This document shows positions 18,435-22,191 of a stretch of 22,191 nucleotides of DNA, in pieces (position 1 is the first letter of the stretch; every line of letters starts with the position of its first letter). Source of the DNA: Chytriomyces cf. hyalinus JEL632 (taxonomy: Eukaryota > Chytridiomycota > Chytridiomycetes > Chytridiales > Chytriomycetaceae). The notes under the pieces are model-generated. The model made no database searches, was not told the origin of the DNA, and saw only the letters and a list, made by a program, of their open reading frames with translations. Both the position numbers and the translations under genes were made by a program. The DNA lies in the NCBI GenBank assembly GCA_025435555.1, contig JAIWWG010000188.1:1-22191 (forward strand), given 5' to 3'.

Positions 18435-21400
18435 TTACTTTTCCACGCATGCCACATGGCACACGCCGTGGCTACCGACCCCATCACTTCCCTCCTTAGA
18501 TGTACCAAGCGGCACCCTCGCAATCGCGCTTCCAGCATGCATTTGCCTCCCACACACAAAACAACAGGTCCCAACCGTCACAGCAACAGGCTCCATCGAT
18601 CCAAGCACACGGGCAACGTCAAATTGCGCTCGTAAATTGGCGCCCAGTGTCAACCCTTTCGCGATCCGTTTTGTTCGAGATTCATGTACAATGTCGCGAA
18701 CATGGCGAGACAGAAACGGCGCCACTGCGTTAAGCGACCATCGATCGGGAAGACTTTCGAGAACTGTCGAAACGTTAAACTGATCCGGATATTTGTTGAG
18801 GAGGAGCAGTGCTTGCCTCGAGAATTCATGCATTCTGGATCTGAAGAAATGAAGTGCCCATCGCATTTAACGAAGGTCAGTTTTCCACAGGACGAAAATA
18901 TAGAAATTAACAGGACTCAACAGCTCTCCGTCCGGCCTCAGATACAGCCCCAGCAGGTATTCGAAACACCGCTTCCCCAAACCAGGTTCACCTTCATCGC
19001 TCACTTCATCAACACAAAACTGTTCAGCAGATCCATAGTCCCCACACGCATAAACCCATCCCCGCAGTGCGTCCTGAAATTGTCCGTTTCCAGCATGCAC
19101 ATGTGCTTGCTCAAATGACAACGCCTCATGTTTGAGAAACGGTGCAAGCCTGTCCGTCCCAAACCCTGAGGATTCAATTAACCGTGAGATTTGTAAACGT
19201 AACCGGCTCAGAGCATCGGTGCGCGTTGCTAAAAAGTCAAGAAAGGACAAACGCGGTGGCGGGACGCGAAGGTACGAGTTTCCTGGTTTAGAGAAAAGCA
19301 ATGCGCGATTTTAACAACGTTGTACATTCAGTAGAAAGTTGTTCCGTCCAACTCACGCGTATCACCCGCATCTTCCAATGCATAGACATGTTCCAAATCT
19401 TCAAAATAGATTCCAAGCAACAGTTCATTGCACTCTGCATTATCGCGGCCAGCTTGTCGAAGCTGTTCTAAACAGGCTCTGATTGGAGCCGTGCGATCCT
19501 TCTCGGGTAAAACTTGGAAAAATGCGAGCACGCTTTCGATGCTCCAATCAGAATGACGCGTCTCAATCAACGCTTGCACTGCAAGCATTGCGTCCACCTT
19601 CACCAATCGTTCAATCAGGATTCTGAGTAATCCATCATTTTGTGCAGCGTCCAATGCAGAAACAAGGTCGGCTATAGTTGCCCCTGCTATAAACTCGGGG
19701 TCCGTGTACTCTTGTGACAGAAATCTGAATCGTGGGAAATGAACAGGGTTCACGATTTCTGCGTGCAGATATCATCGACCGAATTCTTACTTGAGAGTAA
19801 TTTCCATCATTTTCTCCAGCTGGCCTGTAGATTTATACAGCAAGAGGAGCGCAAAATGCCTCTACCATGAGGCAAAGAGATCAGAACATAAAACCTTTGC
19901 GCAAAGAGAATAATAGAGTTCTCTTCACCATTTTCCGTTTCAGAAACTGCTCCGTCCATGAAACATTAACATGGTTGGAGACGGACAAGAACGTGTGGAG
20001 TTCAGCCGCCCCGGATTCTTCATAAACGGCGAGGAGATAATTGTCCATTTCCTGTCAAAAGCAGGAAACGAATGGGCTTTAAGTGACTTGAGGGTGATGT
20101 GTCCATGCGAACGAAGAGAAGAGACGATACGCACTTCCAAACAATGTAGCGCATACTCTTTACTTCGTGCGTAAAGAATATAAGTAGTCACAGCATCCTA
20201 TGAGAAGATGGTCCTGTCAGCGCTGCAGTCAAAATGAACAAAGCAAAACACACCCTGGCTTTGGCTTTCAGCTCAAAAATGCGCGCACTGACAGTATCTT
20301 CGTCGGCGTTTGAATCTTGCTCGCGCAAAGCGAATTCGACTGTGTTCGCAAAAGATATCAAAAGCAAAAACTTTGAAAAAAGGTATGCTCTTACATTCGC
20401 TTTTCAACACCTCCCATCCATGAAACCTCGATCCCTCTCCATCTTCACATGACAAGTCCACAAGTCGCTTCCCAAATGCATCCAAAACGACCATAGGCGA
20501 CACCTCGCCCTTTCGAAAACATTTTCCAGCATCGTCGAAAGCCAAGTCGCGAAAATACGTGAATCCTGCTCGTTCATATAAACTGTCGAAAACTTCTTTC
20601 TGCAATTTTCGTCAAGTAAAAAAAAAATGCGCGCGTTAAAAATCGACTGATTGCTTGAAATAGGGGTAAGGCTATTACCTTTGTATTGTCCGTTTGACCC
20701 CATTGAACCGCCAGTTCCGCCAACTGCATTCCTTTCGAAACTTGTTTTCCATCGATAAGTTCGAGAATCTGCGTCGGATGAAATCAAAATCAATCACAAT
20801 GCGAAAGCCGTTAACCGACCCCGAAAGATACCAAAATACCTGCTCATCAATCCCTTTCATAGTCAACATTAGCACTGAATCCCTGCACCCCAAAAACACG
20901 CTCGCGACAATTTCCTTTTGAGTTTCCACACGTAGCCGTAGCGGGAACGAGCTGACAAAGAGTGAGCGCGGCTCAACATATTCTTGTGGAATGAGAATCG
21001 TTGCAACATGTTCTTGGTTGAACAAGTTGTGCACGTGAAGGGTATTGTTTCGAAGAAGGGCAATGATGTTGGGGAACTGGAATACTGTTCAAATCATCAG
21101 AGCAGGAATATAATTAACAAGACGATATGCAAACCTATCGATTTCGGAAGCGATGGCCATTCGAGGGTTCCTGTCATCAATAGAAAACCGCAGGTGAGTC
21201 AGTAACGGAGTATTTGAAGTATCGAAAAGAAGAAACATCACCTCGAACAGCATCGCCAGACGAATTCACAAACATCCCCAAGCCGACCATTTGCGCCGTC
21301 GCAAATGCCAGCAAAAATTCGTTTGATCCAACCGGACAAATGATGGGTCGCATAATCGTGCGATCGTACGGAAATAGAGGCGTTACTTTGCCGCTGATTT

Positions 21401-22191
21401 CGTGGATGAGTTTATAAGTTTGCGAGTCGGCGGCGAGGATGGTTTCGCGCGATTTCTTCAAGTGCACAAGAGCGTTGTGATAGAAGGATTTCCTTTGGGT
21501 GCCAACATTGAGGATAGGAAAAGAGTTGAGCTGTTGGGATCATATGAAAGTGTAATGTGAGGGAACACACCTTTGAGGGAGTTACAGAGTTGTCGATCAC
21601 TGAATAGACTTGAAGAACACGCTTTTTCGCAATGCAGATATTGAAGGGCGGATCGAGCGACGAGTCAGCGCAAATGGCCATGATTCCTTGAATGCGGGTG
21701 ATAGAGCAGAAATTGGGGCGAGCGAGCGCAGTGAATGGAACATGAGGGATGTGTCTGGCACAAGCAAGTGTTAGTCCAAGAGGAGAAACAGTGGCAAGGG
21801 AGACAGCGGTAGCGAGATCTGCGAGCAAATGATATAGATGAATACCTGCGAGAACTAGAAGCTTGTTTTCTGCGCAAAGAGCAACGAGCGCATCTACAGG
21901 TTTTCGTCCAGTCCCAGCAACTTTTTGCCGACTGAGTGGCTTTGATGACGACATTCGATTGATTGTTCGCGTCCTTTTCGAGTGAAGCGCTGACTGAAAA
22001 CGAAAGAAGCTGTCCGTCTGTCGTGCCAATGACGACGACGAGAGTTGTCTGAACGAACAAGCATCAGGAAATAATTATAAAATAAAATAAAATAAATAAA
22101 ATCGACGTACCGTGGCAGGCAATGCACTCCATGTACGTATTCGCAACAGTTGACGTTGCTGGGGCCTGTGCCTGCGATGCTTTGCGACGAA
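18435..22191 (-). CDS. Vps3/TGFBRAP1/Vps39-like tethering subunit (CORVET or HOPS), 5' end outside window
   Basis: The gene reads through about 14 visible exons and continues past 22191. Exons with consistent phase include 22191-22111, 21530-21242, 21084-20840, 20768-20679, 20599-20395, 20339-20254, 20197-20135, 20051-19929, 19861-19791, 19724-19357, 19282-18922 and 18840-18435. The exon at 22048-21571 needs a 55- or 70-base intron near 21932-22001. The N-terminal part is a CNH beta-propeller (V-I-G-T-T-D-G-Q-L-L, R-K-P-V-D-A-L, G-M-F-V-N-S-S-G-D). Alpha-solenoid repeats follow (A-G-F-T-Y-F-R-D-L, L-L-L-L-Y-K-S-T-G-Q). The C-terminus has L-P-D-R-W-S-L-N-A-V-A-P-F-L and a Cys-rich C-F-V-C-G-R-Q-M ... 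H-V-A-C. The ending looks closer to Vps3/TGFBRAP1 (CORVET, Rab5 side) than Vps39 (HOPS). The split between them is not secure. Confidence 0.85.

Noticed and set aside
21838-21864. 27-base intron in the Vps3-like gene (GTATTC...TCGCAG)
   Set aside because: It is too short, keeps frame when read through, and encodes G-I-H-L-Y-H-L-L-A, which fits the CNH propeller pattern.
1-22191. CRISPR arrays, operons, prokaryotic mobile islands
   Set aside because: Spliceosomal introns and eukaryote-specific families throughout show nuclear fungal DNA. No regularly spaced repeat array is present.

Overview
The window looks like nuclear DNA of a fungus, and its mix of genes suggests an early-diverging (possibly chytrid) lineage. 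The genes carry many short GT-AG introns, roughly 50-90 bases each, with CTAAC/CTAAY-like branch sites. Several families are fungal hallmarks: a Zn2Cys6 transcription factor, a Pho80/PCL-type cyclin, an Mga2/Spt23-type membrane-tethered activator and OCH1-like GT32 glycosyltransferases. A LisH-containing MINDY-4-type deubiquitinase is also present. The assignment below the level of fungi is inference.

Layout, left to right. Bases 1-2033 hold the 5' part of a decayed Ty1/copia LTR retrotransposon read on the minus strand (pol remnant, gag, a primer-binding site matching the tRNA-Lys(CUU) anticodon arm, and a probable LTR). It lies directly against, and apparently inside an intron of, a minus-strand MINDY-3/4-type deubiquitinase gene (2113-3326). 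That gene keeps its LisH and catalytic-Cys exons but has no 3' half in the window. Only 59 bp away an ankyrin-repeat gene (3386-4314, +; Avo2-like) is transcribed divergently. It converges on a complete six-exon cytosolic glutaminyl-tRNA synthetase gene (4396-7104, -).

A 687-bp intergenic stretch leads to a two-exon Zn2Cys6 transcription factor (7792-10333, +). Two tandem GT32 glycosyltransferase copies follow (10453-11616 and 12009-13243, +). The duplicated unit includes the last ~70 bp of the transcription factor gene. A remnant of that tail sits at 11616-11687, exactly where copy 1 loses its C-terminus. Copy 2 keeps the C-terminus but has lost the start codon, and about 290 bp of unrelated sequence lies in front of it.

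The right third holds three minus-strand genes head to tail: a Pho80-like cyclin (13851-14629), an eight-exon Mga2/Spt23 homologue with N-terminal domain, IPT/TIG, ankyrin repeats and a C-terminal membrane helix (14793-18268), and a many-exon Vps3/TGFBRAP1/Vps39-like endolysosomal tethering subunit (18435 to beyond 22191). These are mostly ordinary housekeeping or regulatory genes with no sign of a pathway cluster. I did not find a convincing new multi-gene system. The most informative features are the retrotransposon insertion in the deubiquitinase, the half-tRNA-Lys priming site, and the asymmetric tandem duplication of the glycosyltransferase. All exon boundaries are my own reading from phase and splice signals.
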